In this document: one piece after another, positions 1 to 9,784 of the stretch
Position numbering within the stretch: the stretch's first letter is position 1
How the letters are laid out: each line of letters opens with the position of its first letter
Assembly: GCA_033557465.1 (NCBI GenBank)
Contig: JAWIIG010000025.1
Span: 5,451,001 to 5,515,000, forward strand
Origin: Ichthyophis bannanicus
Lineage: Eukaryota > Chordata > Amphibia > Gymnophiona > Ichthyophiidae
Length of the DNA stretch: 64,000 nt
Reading direction: 5' to 3'
Notes under the pieces: generated by a model
The model's database searches: none
Seen by the model: only the letters and a program-made list of their open reading frames with translations
Told to the model about the DNA's origin: nothing
Program-made: the position numbers and the translations under genes

Positions 1-1
1 G

Positions 2-37
2 TCTCTCAACCTCATGGCCTGGCTGCTGAGAGGGTAG
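2..37 (+). CDS. C-terminal tail of DIRS-A RT/RNase H/MT-like ORF (partial)
   Basis: Eleven codons read SLNLMAWLLRG and then TAG. This matches, by position and sequence, the last residues of the equivalent frame in element B (SLHLRAWLLKA, stop at 13529-13531). The recombinase frame follows in another reading frame, as in B. Only the end of the protein is in the window. Confidence 0.6.
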   Translation, partial: SLNLMAWLLRG

Positions 38-66
38 TCCTTGCTCCCCTTCTCCTGCCGGCGGAG

Positions 67-1074
67 GTGGAGGAGGTCGTCTTGGCTTCGCGACGGCCTT
101 CTACCCGCAAATGCTACGCCCTTAAATGGCGTCGCTTTGCAGTCTGGTGTACCCAACAGTCTCAGGATCCCTTCTCCTGCCCGGTGTCGGTGATCTTGCA
201 GTACTTGCTGCACCTCTCTAATCTGGGACTTAAGTCCAACTCCGTCAAAGTTCACCTCAGTGCTCTTTCAGCGCATCATGTGCCGGTGGACGGCAGACCT
301 CTCTCCAACGACCCTCTCGTAACGAGGTTTCTCCGAGGTCTCCTTCTACTTAAACCACCTCTGCGCCCGCCAGCGCCTGACTGGGACCTGAATGTGGTTT
401 TGCAGCGGATCACCTGTCCGCCTTTTGAACCTATGGCTACCTGTTCTCTCCGTTTTCTGTCTTGGAAAACACTGTTCTTGATAGCCCTCACTTCCGCTAG
501 ACGCGTAAGTGAATTGCAGGCCCTCGTGTCTGATCCCCCTTACACTCGGTTCTACAAGAATAGGGTAGTCCTACGGACTCACCCGAAATTTCTGCCTAAA
601 GTGGTCTCCCCTTTTCACATCAATCAGGAGGTGGTACTTCCAACCTTCTTTCCCAGACCACACTCCAGCCGAGCTGAAACGGTCCTCCATACCCTGGACT
701 GTAGAAGGGCATTGAACTTCTACCTTGACCGTACGCGGGAGCACCGTAAAGCTGCTCAGCTTTTTGTGTCTTTTGACCCCAATAAATTGGGGCTCCCGGT
801 CTCCAAGCGTACTCTGTCCATCTGCGTTGCGGACTGTATCACTTGGGCTTATGGGGCAGCCGGACTCTCCTTGGAAGGTCGAGTCACGGCTCATTGCGTT
901 CGGGCTAAGGCTACGTCAGTGGCTTACCTCCGCTCTGTTCCGCTGGCAGACATCTGCCGGGCCGCTACTTGGTCTTCGAGCCAGACTTTTGCGGCCCATT
1001 ACTGTCTCGAGAGGGAGTCCCGTAGGGACAGTGCTTTCGGACAGGCAGTCCTCCGTAATCTCTTTGAGGTCTGA
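67..1074 (+). CDS. DIRS-A tyrosine recombinase (intact ORF)
   Basis: A 335-residue phage-integrase-like tyrosine recombinase that would join the DIRS circular intermediate to the target. The N-terminal SAM-like part starts at ASRRPSTRKCYALKW. The catalytic part holds Arg in TSARRVSEL (498-503), the H-x-x-R motif HCVR (892-903) and the nucleophilic Tyr in AAHYCL (1000-1002). The frame has no stop or frameshift. The first Met is at 67, but the frame is open to position 1, so translation may begin upstream or overlap the preceding ORF. The protein aligns along its length with the recombinase of element B (13531-14568), with clear divergence. Confidence 0.92.
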   Translation: MEEVVLASRRPSTRKCYALKWRRFAVWCTQQSQDPFSCPVSVILQYLLHLSNLGLKSNSVKVHLSALSAHHVPVDGRPLSNDPLVTRFLRGLLLLKPPLRPPAPDWDLNVVLQRITCPPFEPMATCSLRFLSWKTLFLIALTSARRVSELQALVSDPPYTRFYKNRVVLRTHPKFLPKVVSPFHINQEVVLPTFFPRPHSSRAETVLHTLDCRRALNFYLDRTREHRKAAQLFVSFDPNKLGLPVSKRTLSICVADCITWAYGAAGLSLEGRVTAHCVRAKATSVAYLRSVPLADICRAATWSSSQTFAAHYCLERESRRDSAFGQAVLRNLFEV

Positions 1075-1210
1075 GCAACTCCTACCCTCCATCCCGGATG
1101 TGGGCTACCGGTGGGTGATGTTTCAGCGAAGATTCTATCCTTCTGTGCTGCTGAGCTAGAGGGAGCTCATTTTTGTGCTTAGGGTCTCCGGTAGCCTTGA
1201 GCTTGGGAGT

Positions 1211-1310
1211 CCCATAAGTGAGGACTGACTTCCTGCTTGGTCCTGGAGAAAGCGTAGTTACTCACCTGTAACAGGTGTTCTCCAGGAGCAGCAGGAATCA
1301 GTCCTCACTA
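1211..1310. repeat. DIRS-A internal complementary region
   Basis: Two halves lie side by side. The first (CCATAAGTGAGGACTGA and onward) should complement the outer edge of the missing left terminal repeat. The second, from GCGTAGTTACTCACCTG onward, is the reverse complement of the right end at about 1523-1582. This is the hallmark DIRS arrangement thought to template circle formation. The second half is verified here; the first is inferred by analogy with element B. Confidence 0.8.
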
Positions 1311-1414
1311 CCCTCCCTCCTCCCCTTGGAGTTGCAATCGTATGCTTATGTTTTTTTTGCAAATTTTTATGCTGTCTTTTTTAGCTATGTCATCTGACTG
1401 GCTAAGATGGCACC

Positions 1415-1582
1415 TTCGGGCGGGAAGACGACCGCGCATGCGCGCTGCAATTCCCAAAGGCTTTCTTTGAAAGCTGGGGAAAATTGCTCCGCGAGGGCTC
1501 CGTCGGCGCCGACGTCACCCATAAGTGAGGACTGATTCCTGCTGCTCCTGGAGAACACCTGTTACAGGTGAGTAACTACGCT
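1415..1582 (-). repeat. DIRS-A right inverted terminal repeat
   Basis: The outer part, CCATAAGTGAGGACTGATTC through AGTAACTACGCT, is complementary to the internal region at 1252-1310. The inner boundary is estimated by analogy with element B because the left partner is outside the window. It contains the 15-base near-palindrome CACCTGTTACAGGTG. Confidence 0.7.
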
Positions 1583-1980
1583 ATACTGTTGCCAGTATAT
1601 TATAATATACTGTTGCCAGTATATTAATGTATATTAATGTTAATATACTGTTGCCAGTATATTAACAACTAACACCTCCAGTACTATATGTAATGATCAT
1701 CAAGCATTCATACAGTTGACAGTAGATGAATATACTGTTGAAAATAACTAACTGTACTGTTGTCAGTAGATGAACATACTATTGAAAGTAACAAATTTCA
1801 CTGTTGCCAATAGGTAATTATACTGTTGAAAGTAACTAATTTTACTGTTGCCAATAGTACTATAATATTGACAGTAACAAATTATACTGTTGTCAGTACA
1901 TGAATACACTGTTGATAGTAACTAATTTTACTGCTGCCAAAATTATATATACTGTTGCCTGTAGACACATACACTATCAC
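1583..1980. repeat. Degenerate hairpin-unit repeat (ATACTGTTGCCAGTAT)
   Basis: About a dozen copies of a unit resembling TATACTGTTGCCAGTATA recur at irregular spacing between the DIRS-A end and the LINE ORF. Each good unit is self-complementary, TATACTG against CAGTATA around TTGC. Later units drift to ACTGTTGAAAGTAAC and ACTGTTGTCAGTA. It may be a minisatellite or part of the LINE 5' untranslated region. No coding potential was seen. Confidence 0.7.
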
Positions 1981-2032
1981 CAGAGGCCTCTAATCCCTGC
2001 AGAACTCCCTCTCACACAACCCCCTACACACA

Positions 2033-5000
2033 ATGTATCCCACTAAACCTGCAAACCTCCCTCTCACTCTCCTGCTGATAACTCTCCTAACCCAACACAT
2101 ATATACATACAATACCAACCAAAGCCCTTACAATAACATCCCCATCATCCACAATCACTACCGGAATCCTTACAATAACATCCCAACCACCCATAACCAG
2201 TATCAGAACCCAACACACAGCAATACATACTCAAACCCCCACTATCATCATTCGCGCAACGACTCAGACAAACCCCTTCACAGACTCATACAAATAAAAC
2301 CCCAACCCTATAGTACAATAAACGAACAAGCTAATAACACAAACTCTAACCTACAAATCATCTTAATAAACATCCGTTCTATACGAAATAAAATACCAAT
2401 AATCAATGACATAATAAAGGACACAACCCCAGATATTATCTGCATCACTGAAACATGGCTCTCACCCACAGACACCATACTACTAAACCAGTTAGCCACA
2501 CATCAATATGACATATTCAACTGTCATCGGAATATAAAAAGAGGAGGAGGCGCTTTAATACTCACCAAAAAAGACCTAAAATTCACCCTAACAAACTTAG
2601 ACAATATAGACGGAATAGACATTGTCAATATAGAAAATAGAACCCTTGCCCTCGCCCTCATCTACCGACCCCCATCATCCGATCAAAATAACCTCACCCC
2701 TATCCTAGAACTTGCTTGCACAGCATCTCAAAGCAAACCACTCATACTCCTTGGTGACCTGAACCTTCCATCGCTGACCAACTCACAATCGAATAACTTC
2801 ATAGAAGCTATGACACAAATGGGATATACACAGATAATACAAGCCCCCACACACAATAAAGGTAACATACTTGACCTAATCTTCCTTCCCTCTATGCTCT
2901 ACAGTCACCAGCCACACACCACTCCAACCATAACCGAAGTACCATGGTCCGACCACCACCTTATTACAACTTACCTACCAATACAAGCTCCAAAAAACAC
3001 TACAAGCACACCTCCACATACATCACGATTCGCACACTTTAGCAAGAATACATTCCTCAACGAAGTATTACCCAAACTCAACACAAACTCATCAGACATC
3101 AATTCAACCATAACACATTGGAATTCAACAATTCAAAATGCAGCTGTCCCCACACAAGTCTTACATAGACAAACAAAAAAGACCGAAAAGTGGTTCACGA
3201 AAGAGCTAGCAAAACTAAAAAAGCAACTAAGGAAACAAGAAAAGAGATGGAGGAAAACAAAATCGGATGAAAACAAATCCCAATACATGTTAATACTTAC
3301 TGGATACAAAAATGCAATCAACAAATCAAAAAGAGACTACCACTCTAAAGTACTAAACTCAGCCATCAACCGCCCGAGAGAACTATTTGCGATAGTAAAA
3401 ACACTAACTAAAACTAATAACACCGAGTCTAAACAACCAGCAATAAATGTACAAACACTAGCAACACACTTTGCAGCGAAACTAAAAAACAAAACCACTA
3501 CTCTGACACCAATATTTACAAGCACTAAACTCATAAACGAATGGACAAACTTCCACATAATAGACCAAAAACAACTCCTTAAAATCGTAACAATGATCAA
3601 CACAACAACCTCCCCACTAGACCTATGCCCTGTATCATGGATTAAATGTGCAAAGGAGGAACTGGCGGAAAATCTACAACACATAGTGAACCAATCCCTC
3701 TCACAAGGCATAATGCCTGATGCCTTAAAACTCACAACACTTAGACCAATAATAAAGAACAACAAGCTTGACCCAAAAGACCCGAACTCATACAGACCCA
3801 TAGCCAGCATCCCATTTATAGCTAAAATAATTGAAAAAACAATTCAAATACAGTTACAAGAACACATTGATGAACATAAACCACTTGACTCACACCAATT
3901 TGGGTTCCGCCCATTCCATGGAGTAGAAACTCTATTAATCACCCTATTGGATTTCCTCATCAGAGGTACAGATGACAACAACCAAGGCTTCCTACTTCTA
4001 TTCATAGATATTTCTGCCGCCTTTGACAACATTAACCACTCCACACTGATCAACAGACTACAAAGCTTAGGAATAGACGGGACTGTCCTTGATTGGTTCA
4101 AGTCCTACATATCAAACAGACTAATACGCGTACAAATTGACCAAGAAGCATCAGAACCATTCCCCCAAGGCTAAGGAATACCCCAAGGATCAGCCCTCTC
4201 CGCCCTCCTATTTAACCTGTATCTACAACCAATAACAAACATATTTAAAAAACACAGGATTAACCACTTTATATACGCCGACGACATCATGCTCGCTATC
4301 CCTATAACCGCTAAAAACCCTCATATGACACACTATCAGAATGTATGACTGAGACCTCCTCCTGGTTAGAATCTAACCACCTCAGCATCAACCTCAAAAA
4401 AACGGAAGCAATGTTCGTAACAAGGTCATCAACCACAGAGAACACCTTCCCAGAAACAATCACAATTAACAGAACATCCATACCTGTTAGAAAAGAAGTA
4501 AAATATTTAGGTGTGATAATAGATCACACACTCACCATGCTACCACACATAAAACAAACCGTAAAAACCATCTACTACAAACTAAAAACTATTCAGCACC
4601 TAAGGCCACTCCTAGAAACTCAAGATTTTAGATCTGTAGTAAATACACTAATCACCCCCCACTTTGACTACTGCAATAGTCTATTAATAGGCCTCCCTCA
4701 AAAAAACACATACCTTCTTCAAAGAGCTCAGAACATCTGTGCAAAAGTAATAGCTAAAGCACGTCTAACAGACCACGTAACCCCAATACTGCTAGAACTA
4801 CACTGGCTCCCAATCAATAGCCGAATCAGATACAAAACTATCCTAACAACCTTTAAACTCATAAAAGACATAGCCCCCTCACACCTATCCACACTACTGC
4901 AATCACCAAACAAAACTAGATCACACAGACAAAACGAAGCCTACTCCCTTATCACACCAAAAGCCTTCAGGAAGACAAAGAAAACCACTAGCTCCAGAGC

Positions 5001-5148
5001 ATTCACATTCACTGCCCCTACGCTCTGGAATGACCTCCCAATAGACCTTCGCATCATAAACGACCTCTATCAGTTCAGGAAAGAGCTAAAAACTTACCTC
5101 TTTACTGAACACTTTGAAATCCCATATTCCCCCAAAACACCTCCATAA
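2033..5148 (+). pseudogene. L2-group LINE endonuclease-reverse transcriptase (one stop, one frameshift)
   Basis: Reading from ATG 2033, a hydrophobic then low-complexity N-terminal stretch of about 100 residues precedes the endonuclease. Endonuclease motifs are LINIRSIRNK, ITETWL, LLGDLNLP and WSDHH. The RT follows with YRPIASIPFIAKI, FGFRPFHGVETL, FIDISAAFD and YADD (4274-4285). Frame 2 meets TAA at 4172-4174, just before GIPQGSALS; the sister copy at 45019 has Gln at this point, so one C-to-T change explains the stop. A second lesion, a frameshift near 4325-4345, moves the rest into the frame of 4345-5148 (SWLESNHLSINLKKTEAMF onward). The C-terminus with APTLWNDLP is complete. Confidence 0.88.
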
Positions 5149-5448
5149 CCATGGTATTACACACACGAACCCCCTTACTCAAAACTAAATAACTCACCCT
5201 CCCCCTGTCTGACACCCCATACACACCCCCGATTTACGTCATAAAAGGAAATAAATTCCAAAATATACACAACACACAACCACTGTAAATATCCAATGTA
5301 AATAATTTAATGGTTGTTTGTATTACTAATACATCATGAAGTTGAAGTTTTGTTCAATGTAAATAGTTAAACTTAACCGTTCATTGTAAATAGTTGAATC
5401 TGATTGTTCAATGTAAATGTATACATCTGTGTACAACTGTTAAAATGT

Positions 5449-5524
5449 TCCTTATAAACCGCCCTTGATCGCTGGAAGGGGCGGTATAGAAAAATATAGA
5501 TAAATAAATAAATTAATTAAATAA
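5449..5524 (+). other. L2 3' hairpin and TAAA tail
   Basis: A stem-loop, ACCGCCCTTGATC...GGGGCGGT (about 5458-5484), is followed by GAAAAATATAGATAAATAAATAAA. Equivalent tails end the other L2 copies and the SINEs here. In L2-type LINEs such a terminal hairpin is recognised by the reverse transcriptase. Confidence 0.7.
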
Positions 5525-5525
5525 A

Positions 5526-5918
5526 ATATATATGCATTAGAGAGAGCCTGCCAACCTGACTGGTGTGTGGCCCTCCAGGGCTGGATTTGGAGACCCCTGC
5601 CTTACACCTCTGTCATTTAAGATTGTGAGTGGGTAAGGTTCAGATGTCCTAGTCATCAGAAGAGTAGATAGAATGTGTCACATTCCTCCTCGATTCTCAT
5701 CACTACCAAAAAGTTGTCTAATAGACAATATTTTGGTGGTGGTGAGAAGCGAGGAGGTATGTGACAAATTCTATCTAACCTTTTTGATGTCTTGGACATC
5801 TGCACCTTGCCCACTCACAATCTTAAATGGCAGAGGTGTAAGGCAGGGGGTCTCAAAATCCAGCCCTGGAGGGCCATAAACCAGTCAGGTTGGCAGGCTA
5901 TCTCAAATGCATATATAT
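5526..5918. repeat. 390-bp near-perfect palindrome (foldback element)
   Basis: The sequence from ATATATATGCATT at 5526 reads as the reverse complement of the sequence ending GCATATATAT at 5918. The centre is around GTCTAATAGAC (5716-5726). The arms of about 190 bp differ by scattered substitutions. It begins directly after the LINE tail. Its outer parts match a MITE-like sequence (see 5837-5998). No ORF in it is convincing. Confidence 0.85.
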
Positions 5919-5998
5919 CTCATGCATATTCATTAGGAATATCCCGAAAACTTGCAGGGTTGCAGACCTCCAGGACCGGATTTGAGTAGCTCTGGCCT
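5837..5998. mobile_element. MITE-like repeat with ~30-bp inverted ends
   Basis: TAAGGCAGGGGGTCTCAAAA at the left and the reverse complement of GATTTGAGTAGCTCTGGCCTA at the right form imperfect terminal inverted repeats around a TATGCAT-rich centre. A related copy is at 42598-42802, and its half-copy forms the other arm of the palindrome at 5526-5918. The superfamily is not determined. Confidence 0.55.
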
Positions 5999-7975
5999 AC
6001 ACCTTACTGAGCCCCCAATGCGTGCACTGTTTCCAATGTTAGCCTGCCAATGTGCATAATGAGGAGCACGGTACTGTGGTATGGCCTGGGCAGGATGCAT
6101 CTGCACAGGGTATAGGGCTATGGCTGGGACATTGTAGTGCCCGACCACCACCTGCATGGACAGGGTGGCCACAGCATGTCATGCTGGGGGGGGGTGGTCA
6201 CTCTCACCCTGACTGAGCAGTGACCATGGCATGGCTAGGTTCCCCCATAGTGCTATACAGGTTTTTTCTCAAGTGATAACTATGAGTTCTCTTTCCAGGA
6301 GGCCCAATCACTGACATACCTGCTTGGTGTGTGTGCTCACATCCCAATTTTGGGTGAACACAGTTCCTCCAGGAACATGTTCTAGCTAGCAGAATGTCTG
6401 TAGTTAGCATGTGTATGGCTGGGACACCTTGCAGGGTGCAGCAGGTGGAGACTGACTGTGCCCTTTGCTGGTGAATGTCAGATAGTGGTGGGGGGCAGCT
6501 GAGCTTTTACAGGCCTTCTGCCTGTCTACCAGTGCCCTATGTGATGCATACAGATCTGCATTGACTGTCCTGTAGGACTGGGGTTGATGGTCCCCTCTAC
6601 AGCCACCATTGCAGAGATGTAGAATGTGGATCTGTTGGTGGGAGATCCTGTCCCCCACCCTGAGCCACAGAGGGCAGGTTGGGTGGTGCTACATAATCCG
6701 CTTTTGGGTCCAAACACCACCCTTCTCTTATAACATGTGACCATGGCATCCACACAGGATATGCACTATTTTGGATGCATCATAGTCTACAAGGACTGGA
6801 CATGACTAGGAAATACAGATGTAGGCAGAATACAAACTTTGCCTACATTTTGTGTTTTGGTTGTATAAGGACCAATAAAAGTTTGTATTCTGCCTACGTT
6901 TTGTGTTTTGGTTGCATAGGAAATACAGATGGACACAGGTGTATCCTAGGTGTGTCTGCAAGGACTACCTATCACACACTGGCACTAATGGGACTTGCAG
7001 CATAGCCTACCTCAGCCAAGCCTGGTGCTGCGGACCTGGTGCTGGGCACCCCACCTCACCCTCAGGGTGAGCACAGGAACCACACAATGTGACGGTCTGT
7101 AGCTACTCTGTGCCAGTAACACACACGGTCAGTTCCCCCTACCAGGCCGGTGTGCTATAGAGGCATATACTCCATCTTGTGATCAGATGTAGGCTGCTGA
7201 TCTGCATGTGCAGTGCATCATGGGTACAGGTGGGTTTACCCTATCCTGGTAACCACAGCAGACAGTTTGTGTGGTGACCTGCAGTCTTTCTGTAGCCAGC
7301 CAGCGGTGTGTTAGTAGCTATAGAGATGTAGCCCACTGGTTACTTAATGACTGTGGAGGCAGAGGTCATGGGTTGGATCCCACAGTGATGTTATTTAATA
7401 AGGCTCTCTGAGGCTTTTCCTTTTAATTTAAATCAGTGCTGCCAGCAAAGAGCACCCTCACAGTGCCATAACCTTAAGGTGCCTCATAAGGCCCCCTATA
7501 AAGTGCCCTGTAGGGCACATTATAAGGCACCTTGGCGGACAGTGCACTTTATAATGTGCCCTATGGAGTGCCTTATAGGGCGCCTTATGCAGCACCTTAG
7601 GTTACGGCACTGTGAGGGTGTTCTTGCTGGCAGCACTGATTTAAATTAAAAAAGGACATGCCTCAGACAGCACTGATTTAGATTAAAAAGAAATGCCTCA
7701 GACAGCCTTCTTACATAACATCACTTCAGGGTTGAACCCATGACCTCTGCTTCTGTAGTCATTGCAGTAACCAGTGGGCTACATCTTTATAGCTTCTACC
7801 ACTGCACTGGCATGAACTTAGGGTTAACGCGCGTTAACGTGCCACGGCACACACTATCGTGCGATACAGATTCTCGCTACCTTGCCAATGGAACGCCCAC
7901 TCTTTATATGGCATTCTTCACATTATCGCTGCAACTAGCGCCGGTAACATTAAGACGGTTTAGTAAACATACCCC
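5999..7975 (-). mobile_element. Harbinger-like non-autonomous element, truncated inverted copy
   Basis: Reverse-complemented, this block tracks the first 2.7 kb of the element at 39392-44303. Shared landmarks are the end motif GGGGTATGTTTACTAAA (7959-7975 in reverse complement), GAGTGGGCGTTCC, the tRNA-like foldback, the stretch with CTATGGGGG and GTCAGGGTGAGAGTGA, and CTCCTCATTGTGCACATTGGCA near the inner limit. The flank at the visible end is TAG where the other copies have TTA. No transposase frame is present. It stops at the MITE near 5998, so the other terminus is missing. Confidence 0.7.
7318..7805. repeat. Foldback of convergent tRNA-like modules around GGCACCTTATA repeats
   Basis: The arms pair across a centre near 7535. 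The left arm carries a tRNA-like module on the plus strand (7324-7388): an A-box-like TAGCCCACTGG and a B-box-like GGGTTGGATCCC. The right arm carries the same module on the minus strand (7712-7790). Between them are AT-rich stretches and many short palindromic units such as AAGGTGCC, TATAGGGCGCC and AAGGCACC. The equivalent structure in the larger relative is at 40415-40945. Pol III activity is inference; no full cloverleaf is claimed. Confidence 0.75.
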
Positions 7976-8200
7976 TAGGAAGCAGACCGCAGACCTTTTG
8001 AGTTCCATCTTTTTTGAGAAGGTAACTGATGACTGGAATAACCTACCAGCATAGGTGGTAGTATACAAATAGATACAAGGTCGCTTTTGAAGGCAAGAGT
8101 GAGAAGTGAAGAAATCTCAGTAGACATGAGTGGCTGGACAGATGGGATCAGCCAAAAGGTTCTTAAATACTTACAAATATTTTACCATGTTTTCTTTTGA
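7976..8200 (+). pseudogene. LINE (CR1-like) C-terminal fragment, weak
   Basis: Frame 3 around 7977-8054 reads RKQTADLLSSIFFEKVTDDWNNLPA and then a stop. This resembles the C-terminal segment of CR1/jockey-type RT proteins, where a V..WN.LP motif precedes the end. Downstream frames suggest further decayed residues. It is short, so the identification is tentative. No recognisable feature was found from about 8200 to 8378. Confidence 0.4.
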
Positions 8201-8378
8201 TCTTTTCAGGGTTTAATCTTTTCCTACTTTCTTCTTTATGAAAGCATTTTATTTAGTTGCTTTTTGTTTTATATTCTATAAGGAAATTATGAGGGTAATT
8301 TTGTGACAGTTTGCCTAGGCTGTGAAGGCAGATAGGCACCTGTGTCGTACCTGTTTTATAAAGGCAACATATGAGTTC

Positions 8379-9279
8379 TGTCCAAAAAGAAACCAAACTT
8401 GCTAAAGAGGGCACCATCGAGTCAACACAGGAGACTCACGATAACGGTGATGTGTAGTGGTGACCTTGAGCTTTAGCCTCCCACTTGCTCGATCACGCCA
8501 CGTGAAATAGTTATGGACTACATGCAATAGAGTGAACTTGTCTCATGTGCCTTTTTCTATTTCTGAAATATGTCATAACAGGAACAAAAATAAGTCTGCA
8601 GGGGCCAAATCTAGAGAGTAGGGAGGCTGCGGGACTAGTGACATCTTGTGCTTCACCAAAAATTCATAGATAAGGAGCGGTGAGTGATTGTGACATGGTT
8701 TGCTTTTTGCTCATCTGTCCAGAGACGCGAGACAAATTTTGCAGCAACATAATGCATCTCAAGTTTTTCAATCACAATTGTGTGACACAAACTTTTACTG
8801 ATGCCTAATTCTTCAGCAACTTCACAGACAGGCAACGATTTTCAAGAATCAAAGCACACACTTTCTTAATGTGATTGTCCATTGACGTGGAAGGCCATCC
8901 AGTTTTGGGATCGTCTTCAGTGGACGTTCTGCCCGATTTGAAGCATTGGTACCATTCATAGCATTGTTTGTGGCTTAAACAGTCCTCTCCATAAGTTTAC
9001 TGTAACATCTGAAAAGTCTAGGTAAAAGTCAATTTCACACAGAATTTCACGCAAACGCATTGCTCTTCAAGATCCTTCATATTTCAACTTGCAAAAAATA
9101 GCAAAAGGCACATGAGACGAGTTCACTCTACTGCATGTTGTCCATAACTAATTCACGTGATGGGATGAAGCAAGTGGGAGGCTAAAGCTTAAGGTCACCA
9201 TTACACATCACCATTATCGTGAGTCTGCTGTGTTGGCTTGCTGGCACCCTGCTTAGCAAGTTTGGTTTCTTTTTGGACA
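8379..9279 (-). mobile_element. Mariner-family element with ~200-bp inverted repeats, internally deleted
   Basis: The ends are perfect inverted repeats over TGTCCAAAAAGAAACC (8379 onward) and its complement ending at 9279. Similarity continues inward about 200 bp on each side, including the pair CTCATGTGCC near 8545 and GGCACATGAGAC near 9105. The interior holds a broken mariner transposase on the minus strand. The outer flanks also look palindromic (TTTATAAAGGCA against its complement near 9305), so it may sit in an older MITE. A clear TA duplication could not be fixed. Confidence 0.8.
8590..9085 (-). pseudogene. Mariner transposase remnant
   Basis: Reading leftward, an N-terminal stretch with stops and shifts leads to the helix-turn-helix part VAEELGISKSLCHTIV and the following KFVSRLWTDEQK (8653-8835). 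Directly after comes PPYSLDLAPADLFLF in another frame (about 8585-8640), which corresponds to the segment holding the third catalytic Asp of mariner transposases. The stretch that should carry the first two catalytic Asp residues is absent, so an internal deletion joined the two parts. It cannot encode active protein. Confidence 0.75.
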
Positions 9280-9413
9280 AACCTCATGTCCTTATATGCC
9301 TTTCTAAAAATGTCTCCTCAAAAGGTCTCGCATAAAGCTACACCTATGCTGAGGCAGGTGTAACTTTCTGTATGCATGTGCAGGTAGGATTCAGTGAATT
9401 ACAAGTACTTATA

Positions 9414-9585
9414 ATCTCCAGGAACAAGCAGGAATGAGTCTTCACATATGGGTATCGTCGGTACCGATGGAGCCTGCGCGGGAACGCTCCCCAGCGTCCA
9501 GAAAGAAAGCTTTTGGGAGCATCCCACAGTGCCTGCGCGCTGCCTTCCCGCCTTTCCTAACCGCCTCTCTCCAGTTCTTCTTTTC
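9414..9585 (+). repeat. DIRS-B left inverted terminal repeat
   Basis: It runs from ATCTCCAGGAACAAGCAGG and pairs with the right repeat at 14862-15045 through CATATGGGTATCGT, GGTACCGA, GCCTGCGCG and AGAAAGCTT. The outermost stretch differs from the right repeat (it lacks the CACCTGTTACAGGTG palindrome), as expected because the DIRS circle is closed through the internal region. Confidence 0.85.
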
Positions 9586-9784
9586 CGCGGAGCCAGCAGG
9601 TCGTGTTCCTGTCACCGTTGAAGAAGTTCTTTATTTTTCTTTATTTCTTTGGTCGCACGTCTGCCTTCTTCGACGTCGGACCGGTACCGCCGGTCTTTTC
9701 TTCTTTCTTTTTTAAAAAAAACTACCGTTTCCCACTTCTGTGCAACTTTTCCTTTTGGGCCTTAGGCCTAGCAAAATTTTCCTC

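Larger units (their letters stand above)
1..1582 (+). mobile_element. DIRS retrotransposon A, 3' part (truncated by window edge)
   Basis: The window opens inside a DIRS-type element. Visible parts in order are the last codons of the RT/RNase H/methyltransferase-like frame, a complete tyrosine recombinase frame, an internal complementary region near 1211-1310, and a right inverted terminal repeat ending near 1582. DIRS elements integrate through a tyrosine recombinase rather than a DDE integrase. The base composition is more GC-rich than that of element B at 9414-15045, and the terminal repeats differ in sequence, so A and B are different families. The left terminal repeat, gag and most of the RT lie outside the window. 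Confidence 0.9.
1981..5524 (+). mobile_element. L2-group LINE copy 1, near full length
   Basis: A non-LTR retrotransposon with an apurinic-type endonuclease, a reverse transcriptase, and a 3' tail made of a GC hairpin followed by TAAATAAATAAAT repeats. Two related 5'-truncated copies lie at 44987-46628 and 52211-54157. The 5' limit is uncertain because the preceding hairpin repeats may belong to its 5' UTR. Clade placement in the L2/CR1 group comes from the C-terminal motif (APTLWNDLP) and the tail type; a phylogeny would be needed to be exact. Confidence 0.85.

Noticed and set aside
725..1159. 144-codon plus-strand ORF inside the DIRS-A recombinase
   Set aside because: Out of frame with an intact recombinase that shows catalytic motifs.
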